From positions 1 to 64,000 of the forward strand of contig JAFDWH010000017.1 in NCBI GenBank assembly GCA_018268595.1: 64,000 nt of DNA, in the 5' to 3' direction. Positions 39,334 through 48,448 of the stretch are shown in pieces. The notes beneath the pieces were generated by a model that saw nothing but the letters and a program-made list of their open reading frames with translations, was not told the DNA's origin and ran no database searches. Origin of the DNA: Actinomycetota bacterium. Its GTDB lineage: Bacteria > Actinomycetota > Thermoleophilia > Solirubrobacterales > Solirubrobacteraceae. A program made the translations under genes and the position numbers. Numbering within the stretch: the first letter of the stretch is position 1; each line of letters opens with the position of its first letter.

Positions 39334-41439
39334 TCAGCGCCAGATGACGGCGACCGCCGGCCCGTCGTGGTCGGCGAGCGCGGTGTGCGCGGTCGTGAGG
39401 ATGTCCTCCGCGCGGCGCGCGTCGGAGGCGTCGACGATGCGCGAGCCGCACACGAGCGCGACGCGCGGCAACACGTCGCCGACGCCGAGCTGCAGCGTCG
39501 ACTCGGCGACCGCGTCGCCGAGGCCCGCCAGCACGTCGTGCTTGGCGCCCGTCATCACGCGCCGCGCGCGCTCGGCGAGCGGCACCGTCCCGAGCCCGTC
39601 CACGACCGCGACCGGCCCCGAGCCGTTCTCGCTGTAGACGCGGTAGTAGTCGGTCGTCGCGACGAGCTGCAGCACGTTGGCCGCGACGCCGAGCGCGCGC
39701 GCCGCGGCGCGCTGCTGCGTCGGCTCGTCGACCGGCGCGCGGCCGGCGGCGCCGGACTCGAGCGCGACCGCGCCGGTCGCGACCGCGCGCACCTGTCCCG
39801 CCTGCGCGTCGTAGCGCGTCTCGACGCGCACCGTCTCGGGCGCCGCGCCGGCCGCGACGCACTCGCGCTCGGCCGCCTGCGCGACCTGCGCCGTCACCGA
39901 GCCGTCGCCGCCGGCGGCGCTGCGCACGACCTCCGCGCGCACGAGCGAGAGCGCCGCGCCGACCGACGACAGCACCTCCGGATGCGCCGGCGCCTGCAGC
40001 GGGCGGCCGAGCGCGCGCGCGACCTCGCCGGCGAGCGCGGGACCGGAGCCGCCGAGCGCGACGACCGGCACGTCCCGACCGAAGCCGTGCGCCTTCGCCG
40101 CCTCCTCGACCGCCCCGGCGATCTTCGCGACGGCCGCGTCGAGCAGTGCGCGCGCGGCGCCCTCGGCGCTCGTGCGCAGGCGCGCGGCCAGCGGCGCGAA
40201 GGCGGCGAGCGCGGCCTCGCGCGAGGCGACGGCGTGCGCGCCCTCCGGCACGAGCCCGAGCGCGTTCGCCGCGCAGGTCGCGGTGAGCGCGTGCAGCTCG
40301 CCGGAGCGCGTGCGGATCGCCGCGTAGGACTCCGGGTCGCCGGCGCGCGGCGCGACCAGCTCCAGCGTCGCGCCCTCCAGCGCGTCCGCCTCGGCGAAGC
40401 AGGCGTAGGGGAGGCCCGCGACGTGCGCGCTGCGCGGGCCGACCTCGGCGATCCCGCGCCGCTTCAGGCGCGCCATCGAGCCGCCGGCCGCGCCGACGAC
40501 CCACGAGTCGACCGAGCGGATCGCGGTCGGGCGGCCCATCACCTTCAGCGTGCGCAGCACGGTGCGCCCGCCGTCCACGACCGACACGTTCGAGGAGGTC
40601 CCGCCGCACTCCAGCACGATCCCGTTCGTCAGCTCCAGCTCGTGCAGCGCCGCCGCGACACCGGCCGCCGGGCCGGCGCCGATCGACAGCGACGGCGCGC
40701 GGCCGAACGCCTCCAGGCTCATCGCGCCGCCGTCGCCGCGCAGCACGAGCAGCGGCACGTCGATCGCGGCGGCCTCCAGCACGTCGCGCACGATCCGCGC
40801 GGTGCGCTCCATCAGCGGCAGGATCGAGGCGTTGATCGCGGCGCTCACCGTGCGCAGCTCGAGCCCGTAGGCGCCCGACAGCTCGTGGCCGGCGCACGTC
40901 GGCAGCCCGCGCTCGCGCGCGCGCTCGGCGACGAGCCGCTCGGCCTCGGGCGCGTCGACCGCGAACGCGCCGGAGGCGGCGATCGCGGTGCAGCCGGCGG
41001 CGACCAGCTCGTCGAGCGCACGGTCCACGTCGGCGTCGCTCAGCCCGCCGGTCGCGTCGAGGAAGGCGTGGCGCGTGCGCAGCGCGCGGCCGGGCGCGAG
41101 CGCGACGTCGCCGACGGCGGTGCGCTTGCGCGCCGGGCGCAGGTCGGGCGCGCGGCCGATCCCGACGACGCCGACCGTCGCGACGTCGCCCTCCAGCAGC
41201 GCGTTCATCGCCTGCGTGGTCGAGAAGGCGACCAGCTCGACCGCGCGCGCGTCGTCGCCCAGCTCCGCGAACAACTGCGCGAGCGCCTCGGCGACGCCCG
41301 CCGTCACGCCGTCGGCGTGGTGGTGGGTCGTGGGGACGACGGCGCGGGCGCGCAGCGCGAACGGGTGGGGAACGACCGCGACGGCCTTCGTGAAGGTCCC
41401 GCCGACGTCCACGCCGACGCGCAGCGCCCCGGCGCTCAT
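39334..41439 (-). CDS. Hydantoinase/oxoprolinase-family protein (HyuA-like)
   Basis: A 701-aa protein with the N-methylhydantoinase A/oxoprolinase ATPase fold. The phosphate-binding loop is VGVDVGGTFTKAVAVV, then FSTTQAMNALLEGDVATVGVVG. LRGDGGAMSLE and GIVLECGGTSSNVSVV are family landmarks. Family members open cyclic amides in an ATP-dependent way with a HyuB partner, which is absent here. Its ATG overlaps the FTR1 stop by four bases, an unusual coupling. The C-terminal 180 residues do not match typical HyuA. The function here is unknown. Confidence 0.82.
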   Translation of the reverse strand: MSAGALRVGVDVGGTFTKAVAVVPHPFALRARAVVPTTHHHADGVTAGVAEALAQLFAELGDDARAVELVAFSTTQAMNALLEGDVATVGVVGIGRAPDLRPARKRTAVGDVALAPGRALRTRHAFLDATGGLSDADVDRALDELVAAGCTAIAASGAFAVDAPEAERLVAERARERGLPTCAGHELSGAYGLELRTVSAAINASILPLMERTARIVRDVLEAAAIDVPLLVLRGDGGAMSLEAFGRAPSLSIGAGPAAGVAAALHELELTNGIVLECGGTSSNVSVVDGGRTVLRTLKVMGRPTAIRSVDSWVVGAAGGSMARLKRRGIAEVGPRSAHVAGLPYACFAEADALEGATLELVAPRAGDPESYAAIRTRSGELHALTATCAANALGLVPEGAHAVASREAALAAFAPLAARLRTSAEGAARALLDAAVAKIAGAVEEAAKAHGFGRDVPVVALGGSGPALAGEVARALGRPLQAPAHPEVLSSVGAALSLVRAEVVRSAAGGDGSVTAQVAQAAERECVAAGAAPETVRVETRYDAQAGQVRAVATGAVALESGAAGRAPVDEPTQQRAAARALGVAANVLQLVATTDYYRVYSENGSGPVAVVDGLGTVPLAERARRVMTGAKHDVLAGLGDAVAESTLQLGVGDVLPRVALVCGSRIVDASDARRAEDILTTAHTALADHDGPAVAVIWR

Positions 41440-42680
41440 CGGACCGCCGGCTCCAACCGCTCCCGGCGCCGGCGGCGCGCCGGCAGCCACGCGAACGTCC
41501 ACAGCGCGCCGGCGGCGAAGACCGCCAGCAGGACCGCCTGCACGAGCAGGCTCTCGCGCGTCGGGTGGACGCCCGTCAGCTCCCCGACGAACACCGGCGG
41601 TCGCGCCCAGCCGGCGTGCACGGGCGTCGCGCTCACCATGTCGGCGCCCTGCAGCGAGCGGACGGCGTTGCCGGCGAACGCGACGCTCAGCAGCAGCAGG
41701 ATCGAGGCGCCCGTCAGCAGCATCGGCTTGAGCGGCAGCGTGCGCCCGAGCCGCAGGATCGCGAACGCGACCGCGCCCAGCGCGGCCACGCCGGCGAGCG
41801 CGCCGAGCGCGACCCACAGCTCCAGCCCCTGGGCGAACAGCAGCAGCGCTTGGTAGAAGAGGACCGTCTCGAAGCCCTCGCGGTAGACGGCGGTGAAGCC
41901 GAGCGCCGCGAACGCGCCCGCGCTGCCGGCGGCGATCGCGGACGCCACACGCGCGCGCATGAACTCCATACGGCGCCGCTGGTCGATCCGCGCGACGAGC
42001 CAGAAGCTCACCAGCACCAGCACGAGCACCGCGAGCAGCGCGGTCGCCGCCTCCAGCAGCTCGCGGTTGACGGGCGCGAGGTCGATCACGAGCGTCGTCA
42101 GCAGCCACGTGGCGGCGGTCGCGGCGAGCGCGCCCAGCACGCCGAGCGACAGCGGCTTGCGGTAGCCGCTTGCTCTGCCGGCGGCGAGCGAGCCGAGCAG
42201 GATCGCGATCAGCAGGACCGCCTCGACGCCCTCGCGGAACAGGATCGAGAAGGAGAAGCCGAACGCGATCGCGGGCGCGGCGACGCCCTTCTGGGCGATC
42301 GCGCGGTCGGTGTCGAGGATGCCCGCGCGCACGTCGCGCACGTCGGCGCGGATCGTGCCGAGCGGCGCCCGGCGCTGGAGGTCGTTGCGCAGGTCGGCGA
42401 ACTTGAACTCGGTGTCGAGCACGAGGTTCGGGTCGCGCAGCCGCAGCGGGATCTCGACGTACTCGTAGTGGTCGAGGTAGGCGCTGCGCGCGAGCGTGTA
42501 CGCGCGCGCGTAGTCGCCCGCCTTCGCCGCCGCGAGCGAGCGGTCGACCAGCGTCTTGGCGATCGCGTTCTCCTTCCGCCCGCGCTCGAGCGCGTCCTGT
42601 CTCGCGGCGGCGGCGCCGGGCAGCAGCGCCAGCGCCGCGACGACGAGCGGGAGGACGGCGAGAAGGCGGAGGCGCAGCAT
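41436..42680 (-). CDS. FTR1/EfeU-family iron permease with N-terminal exported domain
   Basis: A 414-aa protein. A signal peptide (LLAVLPLVVAALALLPGAAA) precedes a 100-residue helical extracytoplasmic domain containing DHYEYVEIPLR. A seven-helix FTR1 permease follows, with the two iron-ligating motifs FREGVEAVLLIAI and YREGFETVLFYQA. It imports ferric iron, possibly after ferrous oxidation. The small lipoprotein gene upstream resembles its exported domain. Repeated TTAGGG elements precede both genes. Confidence 0.93.
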   Translation of the reverse strand: MLRLRLLAVLPLVVAALALLPGAAAARQDALERGRKENAIAKTLVDRSLAAAKAGDYARAYTLARSAYLDHYEYVEIPLRLRDPNLVLDTEFKFADLRNDLQRRAPLGTIRADVRDVRAGILDTDRAIAQKGVAAPAIAFGFSFSILFREGVEAVLLIAILLGSLAAGRASGYRKPLSLGVLGALAATAATWLLTTLVIDLAPVNRELLEAATALLAVLVLVLVSFWLVARIDQRRRMEFMRARVASAIAAGSAGAFAALGFTAVYREGFETVLFYQALLLFAQGLELWVALGALAGVAALGAVAFAILRLGRTLPLKPMLLTGASILLLLSVAFAGNAVRSLQGADMVSATPVHAGWARPPVFVGELTGVHPTRESLLVQAVLLAVFAAGALWTFAWLPARRRRRERLEPAVR

Positions 42681-42692
42681 CGTGCGGAAAGG

Positions 42693-42712
42693 TTAGGGCA
42701 CCCGAGTTAGGG
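42693..42712. promoter_or_regulatory. TTAGGG-N8-TTAGGG direct repeat before the FTR1 gene
   Basis: TTAGGG occurs at 42693-42698 and 42707-42712, a 14-base period, just upstream of the FTR1 start at 42680. The same arrangement precedes the lipoprotein gene. It resembles half-sites of DtxR/IdeR-type iron boxes (TTAGG...CCTAA). The metal-responsive role is inferred. Confidence 0.5.
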
Positions 42713-42717
42713 CGGCC

Positions 42718-43131
42718 TTACTGGTGCGCGAGCGCGCGCTCGGCGGCGTCGAGCTTGGCGTCGATCGCACGCACGAGCGCGCGCACCTTCGCGGCGCCGG
42801 CGTCGGCTCTGATGCGCGCACGCAACTGCTCGCGGATCGTGTCCTCGAGCTGCTCGTTGAGCTCGTGGTCGGCCTGCCCGAGCGGGCCCTCGACGAGCTC
42901 GAAGTGCTGCAGGTACGTGTCGCCCACCTGCCGGTCGGCCGCGCCGGCGTCGCCCGCCTCGTATGTCGCGAGCGCCTGCGCGAGGCCGCTGCGGACCTTG
43001 CCGATCTCGGCGATCGCCTGCTGCGGCGTCGCGCTGTGCTCGGCCTCCTCGGCCTTGTCGTCGCTGCTGCCGCAGCCGAGCGCGAGCCCGGCGAGCGCGA
43101 GCGCGGTCAGGGTGGTGATGCGTGCCTTCAC
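42718..43131 (-). CDS. Lipoprotein linked to the iron permease
   Basis: A 137-aa lipoprotein. The signal peptide ends in the lipobox LALGC near residue 20, followed by a charged linker (GSSDDKAEEAEHS) and a helical domain (YEAGDAGAADRQVGDTYLQHFELVEGPL). That domain resembles the exported N-terminal domain of the adjacent FTR1 protein. I infer a surface iron-binding or chaperone partner. The GTG start at 43131 is supported by AAGGAG eight bases upstream. Confidence 0.8.
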   Translation of the reverse strand: MKARITTLTALALAGLALGCGSSDDKAEEAEHSATPQQAIAEIGKVRSGLAQALATYEAGDAGAADRQVGDTYLQHFELVEGPLGQADHELNEQLEDTIREQLRARIRADAGAAKVRALVRAIDAKLDAAERALAHQ

Positions 43132-43152
43132 GTACCGACTCCTTCCTGCGTA

Positions 43153-43172
43153 TTAGGGTTACCTCATTAGGG
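43153..43172. promoter_or_regulatory. TTAGGG-N8-TTAGGG direct repeat before the lipoprotein gene
   Basis: TTAGGG occurs at 43153-43158 and 43167-43172 with the same 14-base period as the copy at 42693-42712. It lies 22-41 bases upstream of the lipoprotein start at 43131, in promoter position for the iron-uptake operon. Confidence 0.55.
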
Positions 43173-43226
43173 TGCCCGAAAACCTAGCACAGCAGTCGGA
43201 ATGGCGCCGCGCGCGATGATGCGGCG

Positions 43227-43694
43227 ATGGACAGCATCCGCATCCACGAGCTGACGTTCGACTACGACCCCGCCGACCCGGACGGCTTCCGAGCGGGGAT
43301 GGCGCGACTCGGTCCGCGGCTCGGCGCGACCGACTCCGGCGTCACGATCTACGAGCTGCCGCCGGGCCAGGCGATCTGCCCGTACCACTACGAGTACGGC
43401 GAGGAGGAGTGGCTGCTCGTGCTCGACGGGCAGCCGTCCGTGCGCACGCCCGACGGCGTCGAGCGGCTCGCCCCCGGAGCGCTGACGTTCTTCCCGCGCG
43501 GGCCGGCGGGAGCCCATCAGGTGCGCAACGACGGCGAGCAGCCGGCGCGCGTGGCGATGTTCTCGACCGTCGTGCTGCCGACCGCGACCGCCTACCCCGA
43601 CAGCGGCAAGGTCGGCGTCTACACCGGCGACCCCGACGAGGACCTGATCGCCGAGCGCGCCGGCGGGGTCGACTACTACCGCGGCGAGGCGTGA
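43227..43694 (+). CDS. Cupin-domain protein
   Basis: A 155-aa cupin. The first motif is CPYHYEYGEEEWLLVLDGQPSVR, with metal-binding His and Glu residues (H..YG..E). The second motif is APGALTFFPRGPAGAHQVRNDG. The fold binds a metal and a small ligand, and some members are isomerases or dioxygenases; the substrate is not predictable. It is divergent from the iron lipoprotein gene. Confidence 0.88.
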   Translation: MDSIRIHELTFDYDPADPDGFRAGMARLGPRLGATDSGVTIYELPPGQAICPYHYEYGEEEWLLVLDGQPSVRTPDGVERLAPGALTFFPRGPAGAHQVRNDGEQPARVAMFSTVVLPTATAYPDSGKVGVYTGDPDEDLIAERAGGVDYYRGEA

Positions 43695-43852
43695 GCGGGC
43701 GGGCGGGGGAATAACGCAGCGCGCCGTGATGCGGCGGCGACCGACACCACCTTGCGCTGGTGACGATCTGTCGAATAGTGTGCTGAACGGCACTGTTTGC
43801 TGGAGCTTCGATCGGTGGGGAAGCAGATGCGCGCAGCGGCGGGAGGCAGGCG

Positions 43853-44368
43853 GTGAGGTCGTCGGTCAACGCTGCTGTCCTGAGCCTGGTGATCGAGCGG
43901 CCGAGCTACGGCGGTGAGATCGGACGCCGCTTCGAGCAGCGCTACGACGGCTTGTTCGACTCGCGCCCGCAGCACATGTACAAGGCGCTCGACGACCTCG
44001 AGGAGGACGGCCTGATCGAGCCGTGGTCCGTCGAGGACGAGCATGGCATCGAACGCGAGGGCTATCGCGCGACAGCGAGGGGTGCGCGCGCGTATCAAGC
44101 CTGGCTGCGTGCGCGCATCCGCCCGTCGAAGCGCATCCGCGAGGAGGTCTTGATCCGGTTCGCCTCGACGCGGCCGGAGGACGTCGAGACTGTGGAGTAC
44201 CTGCTCGACCGCTACCAGCATGCGGTGATGGCGCTCGCGGCGGTACCGCGCGTCCGGACGGACAATCTGGTCGAGCGCGCGCTCGACAAGGAGCGCCAGA
44301 CGATGGTCGATGGGACGTTGCGTTGGATCGCGTGGGCGCGGGACGAGCTGCGTTCGCGTGAGCCGTGA
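43853..44368 (+). CDS. PadR-family transcriptional regulator (cluster B)
   Basis: A 171-aa PadR protein with winged helix VNAAVLSLVIERPSYGGEIGRRFEQRYDG, then HMYKALDDLEEDGLI, and a helical C-terminus. The GTG start at 43853 has GGAGG six bases upstream. It heads the second PadR-ABC-ABC-FtsX operon of the window and should repress it. Confidence 0.92.
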   Translation: MRSSVNAAVLSLVIERPSYGGEIGRRFEQRYDGLFDSRPQHMYKALDDLEEDGLIEPWSVEDEHGIEREGYRATARGARAYQAWLRARIRPSKRIREEVLIRFASTRPEDVETVEYLLDRYQHAVMALAAVPRVRTDNLVERALDKERQTMVDGTLRWIAWARDELRSREP

Positions 44369-44375
44369 CAGGACG

Positions 44376-45110
44376 ATGGCGCTGCTCGTCCTCGACGAGG
44401 TGTCGAAGCTCTCGTCCGGCGGTCGAGGCGGACCGCGACAGCGGCCCGCGCTGCGTGACGTGTCGTTCGAGCTGGACGCGTCGGAGTTCGTCGCCGTCTG
44501 GGGTCTGCCGCGCTCCGGTCGCTCCACGCTGCTGCATGTGGCCGGTGGCGTCATGCCGCCGAGTGCGGGCGTCGTCCGGTTCGACGGGCGGGATCTCGCG
44601 GCAACTCCCGCGCTCGGGCGTCCGGCTGGCATCGCACTCGTGAACACGTGCTTCCGCCGCGTGATCGGAGACTCCGTGCTGGAGCACGTCGCGGCGCCTT
44701 TCATGGGGCGCGGCATGCCCGTGCTCCCAGCCCAGTCCAAGGCGCTCCAACTGCTGAGACGGGTCGATGCGGTCGCTTGCGCCGAGCTGGACGCCAACGA
44801 CCTCGATCACGCCGAGGCGATCCGCGTGGGGATCGCGCGGGCGCTCGCGACGAGCCCGCGGCTGCTGCTGCTCGACGAGCCGACGATCGGCGTGCCGCCG
44901 GCGCGGGACCGGGACGACGTCCTGGCGCTGCTTCGCTCGATCTCGCGGCGCGACAGAGTCGCGATCCTGATGACGGTGGGAGAGGCGGCCGACCTCGCGG
45001 GCGTCGACCGCGCGCTGACGATCGACGACGGCACGCTGCGCGGACCGCTCAGGCCCGAGCCGGCGCGCGTGATCGAGCTTCGACCGGAGCAGAGCGGATC
45101 GACGGCGTGA
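44376..45110 (+). CDS. ABC ATPase-like protein with degenerate Walker A and signature (cluster B)
   Basis: A 244-aa ABC domain. Walker A reads GLPRSGRST (residues 43-51), with Arg replacing the nucleotide-binding Lys. The LSGGQ signature is replaced by DANDLDHAEAIRVGIARAL, while Walker B LLLLDEPTIG is kept. It is probably unable to hydrolyse ATP normally and would act as a non-catalytic partner of the intact ATPase next to it. I chose the ATG at 44376; GTG 44358 would overlap PadR. The orphan protein at 49497-50216 is a close relative (GLRRSGRST). Confidence 0.85.
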   Translation: MALLVLDEVSKLSSGGRGGPRQRPALRDVSFELDASEFVAVWGLPRSGRSTLLHVAGGVMPPSAGVVRFDGRDLAATPALGRPAGIALVNTCFRRVIGDSVLEHVAAPFMGRGMPVLPAQSKALQLLRRVDAVACAELDANDLDHAEAIRVGIARALATSPRLLLLDEPTIGVPPARDRDDVLALLRSISRRDRVAILMTVGEAADLAGVDRALTIDDGTLRGPLRPEPARVIELRPEQSGSTA

Positions 45111-45826
45111 CGCTTCAGCTCGCGAACGTCGTCAAGCACTACACATCCGGCAGCGGGGAGGTGGTCCGTGCCGTGGATGACGTGACGCTCGACCTCGACG
45201 CGGGGGAGATGGTCGCGCTCTACGGACCGAGCGGCTCCGGGAAGACGACGCTCCTGATGCTCGCCGCCGCTTTGCTGCGACCCGACCGGGGCACGGTTCG
45301 GTTCGCCGGGCGCAGCCTGGGCGACTTGAGCGACCGCGAGGCGTCGGACTATCGCCTTCGGGACGTGGGCGTCGTGTTCCAGCACTTCGAGCTGATGCGC
45401 GGGGTGCCGGCCGTGGAGAACGCGGCGATCAAGCTGCTGGCCGAGCCGATGGGGATCGGCGAGGCGCGTCGTCGCGCCGCGCCGTGGCTGGAGCGCGTCG
45501 GGCTCGGGCACCGCCTGGAGGCAGCGCCGGAGCAGCTCTCCGGCGGCGAGCGCCAGCGCGTCGCGATCGCGCGTGCACTCGCGAACGAGCCGCGCTTGAT
45601 CCTCGCCGACGAGCCGACCGGGAGCCTCGACACGCAGCGCGGGCGGGAAGTGCTGCTGCTCCTGCGCGAGATCGCCCGCGAGCGAAGCACCCCTGTGCTT
45701 GTCGTGACGCATGATCCGCAGGCGGCGCAGATCGCCGACCGCGTGCACACGCTCCGCGACGGGAAGATCGAGGAATGCGACGACGCGGCGGTGTCGTTCG
45801 CCGATGAGACGACCTCGGGGGCGTAG
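45107..45826 (+). CDS. ABC transporter ATP-binding protein, intact (cluster B)
   Basis: A 239-aa LolD/MacB-type ATPase. Walker A is GPSGSGKTT, the Q-loop VFQHFELM, the signature LSGGERQRVAIARAL, Walker B LILADEPTGSLD and the switch VTHDPQAA. All catalytic residues are present. The GTG start overlaps the stop of the degenerate partner by four bases, and the FtsX permease follows four bases after its stop. Confidence 0.93.
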   Translation: MTLQLANVVKHYTSGSGEVVRAVDDVTLDLDAGEMVALYGPSGSGKTTLLMLAAALLRPDRGTVRFAGRSLGDLSDREASDYRLRDVGVVFQHFELMRGVPAVENAAIKLLAEPMGIGEARRRAAPWLERVGLGHRLEAAPEQLSGGERQRVAIARALANEPRLILADEPTGSLDTQRGREVLLLLREIARERSTPVLVVTHDPQAAQIADRVHTLRDGKIEECDDAAVSFADETTSGA

Positions 45827-45830
45827 CGTC

Positions 45831-48389
45831 ATGGTCAGGCCGAGCGCGCTGATCTACTTCTACCGCAAGCGCCTGCGCGTCCATGCGGTGCAGGAGCTGC
45901 TCGCCGGTCTGGGGATCGCCGTCGGCGTCGCCCTCGTGTTCTCCGTTCAGGTCGCCAACAGCAGCATCACCGGATCGGCTCGACAGATCCTGCACGCGCT
46001 CGCGGGCGACGCGACGCTGCAGCTCGCCGCCCGCGACGCGGGCGGGTTCGATCGGCGCACGCTCGCGCGCGTCCAGGCGCTGCCGGGCGTGGCGCACGCG
46101 TCTGCGCTGCTGGACCAGCGCGCGACGATCTCGTTCGGCACGCGGCAGGTGCAGGTCGACCTGGCCGGGGTCGACGCGAATCTGCCGTCGCTCGACGGCA
46201 TCGCGACGCGGCACATCGGGCTCGGCGGCCTGCTCCTCCAGCACGGACTCGTGCTGCCGATGTCGGTCAGCAGCGCGCTCGGGCTCGCAACCGACGAGAG
46301 CGTCCGCGAGGGGCTGCCGGAGGTCACGGTCGCCACGCGCGGCAGGGTCCGCCGCACAGCCGTCGCCGCCGTCCTCGATCACGGCACGATCGGGCCGCTG
46401 TCAGGCGCGCTGCTCGGCGTCGTCTCGCTCGACTACGCGCAGAGCCTCACCGGGCTGCGCGGGCGGGTGACGCGGATCCTCGTCGCCGCGAGACCGGGGC
46501 AGGAGGCGCTGGCCCGACGGGAGCTGACGCGCTTGGCGGCAGGCCGCCTGACGGTCGCTTCTGTCGACGACGAACTGCGCTCGCTCCAACAGGCCACGGC
46601 GCCGATCGCTCAGTCGACCAGCCTGTTCGCGGGGATCAGCGCGTTCGTCGGATTGCTGTTCACGTTCACGGCGATGCTGCTGACGGTGCCCGAGCGGCGC
46701 CGCTTCGTCGCCGATCTCCGGATCATGGGCTACCGGCGCGGAAGCGTGGCGCAGATCCTCGCCTTCCAGGCGATCGTCCTCGGTGTCGTGGCGTCGGGAG
46801 TAGGGCTCGTCGCCGGCTGGCTCCTCTCGCAGACCGGCGCACACGACCCGCCCGGCTATCTCGCGTTCGCGTACCCGCTCGGCACGCAGCGGGTCATCGG
46901 GCTGGGCGCCGTGCTGGTCGCGTTCTGCTCGGGGATCCTCGCGACCTGCCTCGCGGCCTCCCAGCCGCTGCTCGATCTGCGGCGCACGCGGGCGATGAAC
47001 GAGGTGCTCGTGCAGTCCGGCGAGCCCGGTCATGCGGTCGGCGCCCAGGCCCGCCGGGCGCTCGCCGCCTGCGGACTCCTGCTGTTCGTGGGCGCGGGCC
47101 TCGTGCTGTTGCTGGAGCCCGCTGCGACGATCGCGGGGATCATCGCGACCGCTGTCGCGATGGTGCTGGTCGTGCCGGTGTGCTTCGTGCTGGTCCTCAA
47201 GGCGTCCGACGGTCCCGCCGACCGATGGCGCCTGAACTCGCTCGCGCTGGCGATCCGGTCGCTGCGCGCGACGTCGCTCCGCTCGCTCGGACTCGTCGCG
47301 ACCGGGGCCGTCGCGGTCTTCGGGGCGGTCGGGCTCGAGGGCGCACATCGCAACCTGCTGCACGGCCTGTACTCGGACTACCGGGGCTACGTGGGGACCG
47401 CCGACATCTGGATCGCGCAACCGGGCGACGACCTGGCGCTCCAGCCGTTCGACGGCGCCGGCGTCGAACGGCGCGTCGGGGCTGTGAGCGGCGTTCGGGC
47501 GGTCCGCGCCTACCGCGGTGGCCTGCTCGACCTCGGCCGCCGGCGCGTCTGGGTGATCGCGCGCCCCCACGGCGACCGCGAGATCGTGCCCAGCAGCCAG
47601 CTCGTCCATGGCACGCATGCCGCGACCGAGCAGGTGCGGGCTGGTGGGTGGGTCACGGTCTCCCAGCAGATCGCAGACGACCGCGGCATCCGGCCGGGCG
47701 GGCGGATCGAGCTGCCGACGCCAACCGGCACGGTCGACTATCGCGTGGCCGCGACGACCACCAACCTCGGCTGGGGACCCGGTGCGATCGTCATGAGCGA
47801 CGGCGACTACCGTCGTGCGTGGTCGACCTCGGCGACGACCGCTCTGGAGGTCGACGTCGACAAGGGAGCGGACCCCGCCACGGTCGCAGGTCGCATTCGG
47901 CGATCGCTGGGACCGGTCCGCAAGGCGCTGCTCGTGCAGACCGCCGGGCAGCGCTCGGCGCACGCCGACGGCATTGCTCGCGCCGGCCTGGCGCAGCTCG
48001 GCCAGATCGCGACGCTGCTGCTGCTCGCCGCCGCGTTGGCGCTCGCCGCCGCGATGGGCGCGGGGGTCTACCAGCATCGCGGTGCGCTCGCGCAACTGCG
48101 CGTGATGGGATGGCGCTCGCAGAAGCTGTGGCGAGCCCTGCTGTGGGAGTCGGCGCTGGTCCTCGGCACAAGCTGTGTCGTCGGCGCCGCCGCCGGCGTC
48201 TACGGGCACTTTCTCGGAGATCGCTGGCTGCGCTACTCGACCGGGTACCCGGCCCCGTTCGCGTTCGCGGTCGAGCAGACGATCGCGCTGTGTCTGCTCG
48301 TGTCGGTCGCCGCTGTCGTCGTCGCCGCCGTCCCCGGGTTCTTCGTCGCAAGGACGGCACCGCACGTCGGACTCGATCCGGGCGCATGA
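45831..48389 (+). CDS. FtsX-family ABC transporter permease (cluster B)
   Basis: An 852-aa duplicated FtsX-type permease, paralogous to 452-2980. The N-terminal helix (LLAGLGIAVGVALVFSVQVAN) precedes an extracellular domain. A middle block of helices includes LFAGISAFVGLLFTFTAMLLTVPERRRFVADLRIMGYRRG, and a second extracellular domain follows. The C-terminal helices include the coupling sequence HRGALAQLRVMGWRSQKLWRALLWESALVLG. The exported substrate is unknown. The terpene-synthase-like gene next downstream hints at a lipid or terpenoid. Confidence 0.9.
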   Translation: MVRPSALIYFYRKRLRVHAVQELLAGLGIAVGVALVFSVQVANSSITGSARQILHALAGDATLQLAARDAGGFDRRTLARVQALPGVAHASALLDQRATISFGTRQVQVDLAGVDANLPSLDGIATRHIGLGGLLLQHGLVLPMSVSSALGLATDESVREGLPEVTVATRGRVRRTAVAAVLDHGTIGPLSGALLGVVSLDYAQSLTGLRGRVTRILVAARPGQEALARRELTRLAAGRLTVASVDDELRSLQQATAPIAQSTSLFAGISAFVGLLFTFTAMLLTVPERRRFVADLRIMGYRRGSVAQILAFQAIVLGVVASGVGLVAGWLLSQTGAHDPPGYLAFAYPLGTQRVIGLGAVLVAFCSGILATCLAASQPLLDLRRTRAMNEVLVQSGEPGHAVGAQARRALAACGLLLFVGAGLVLLLEPAATIAGIIATAVAMVLVVPVCFVLVLKASDGPADRWRLNSLALAIRSLRATSLRSLGLVATGAVAVFGAVGLEGAHRNLLHGLYSDYRGYVGTADIWIAQPGDDLALQPFDGAGVERRVGAVSGVRAVRAYRGGLLDLGRRRVWVIARPHGDREIVPSSQLVHGTHAATEQVRAGGWVTVSQQIADDRGIRPGGRIELPTPTGTVDYRVAATTTNLGWGPGAIVMSDGDYRRAWSTSATTALEVDVDKGADPATVAGRIRRSLGPVRKALLVQTAGQRSAHADGIARAGLAQLGQIATLLLLAAALALAAAMGAGVYQHRGALAQLRVMGWRSQKLWRALLWESALVLGTSCVVGAAAGVYGHFLGDRWLRYSTGYPAPFAFAVEQTIALCLLVSVAAVVVAAVPGFFVARTAPHVGLDPGA

Positions 48390-48448
48390 CCGCTTGGTGC
48401 TGAGCGGGGCTCCGCGTGTCCGGGCGGCGCCGGGCGGGTCGCGGGACC

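Noticed and set aside
42693-43172. TTAGGG repeats as telomere-like sequence
   Set aside because: There are only two hexamers per site with fixed 14-base spacing in promoter positions, so regulatory use is far more likely.
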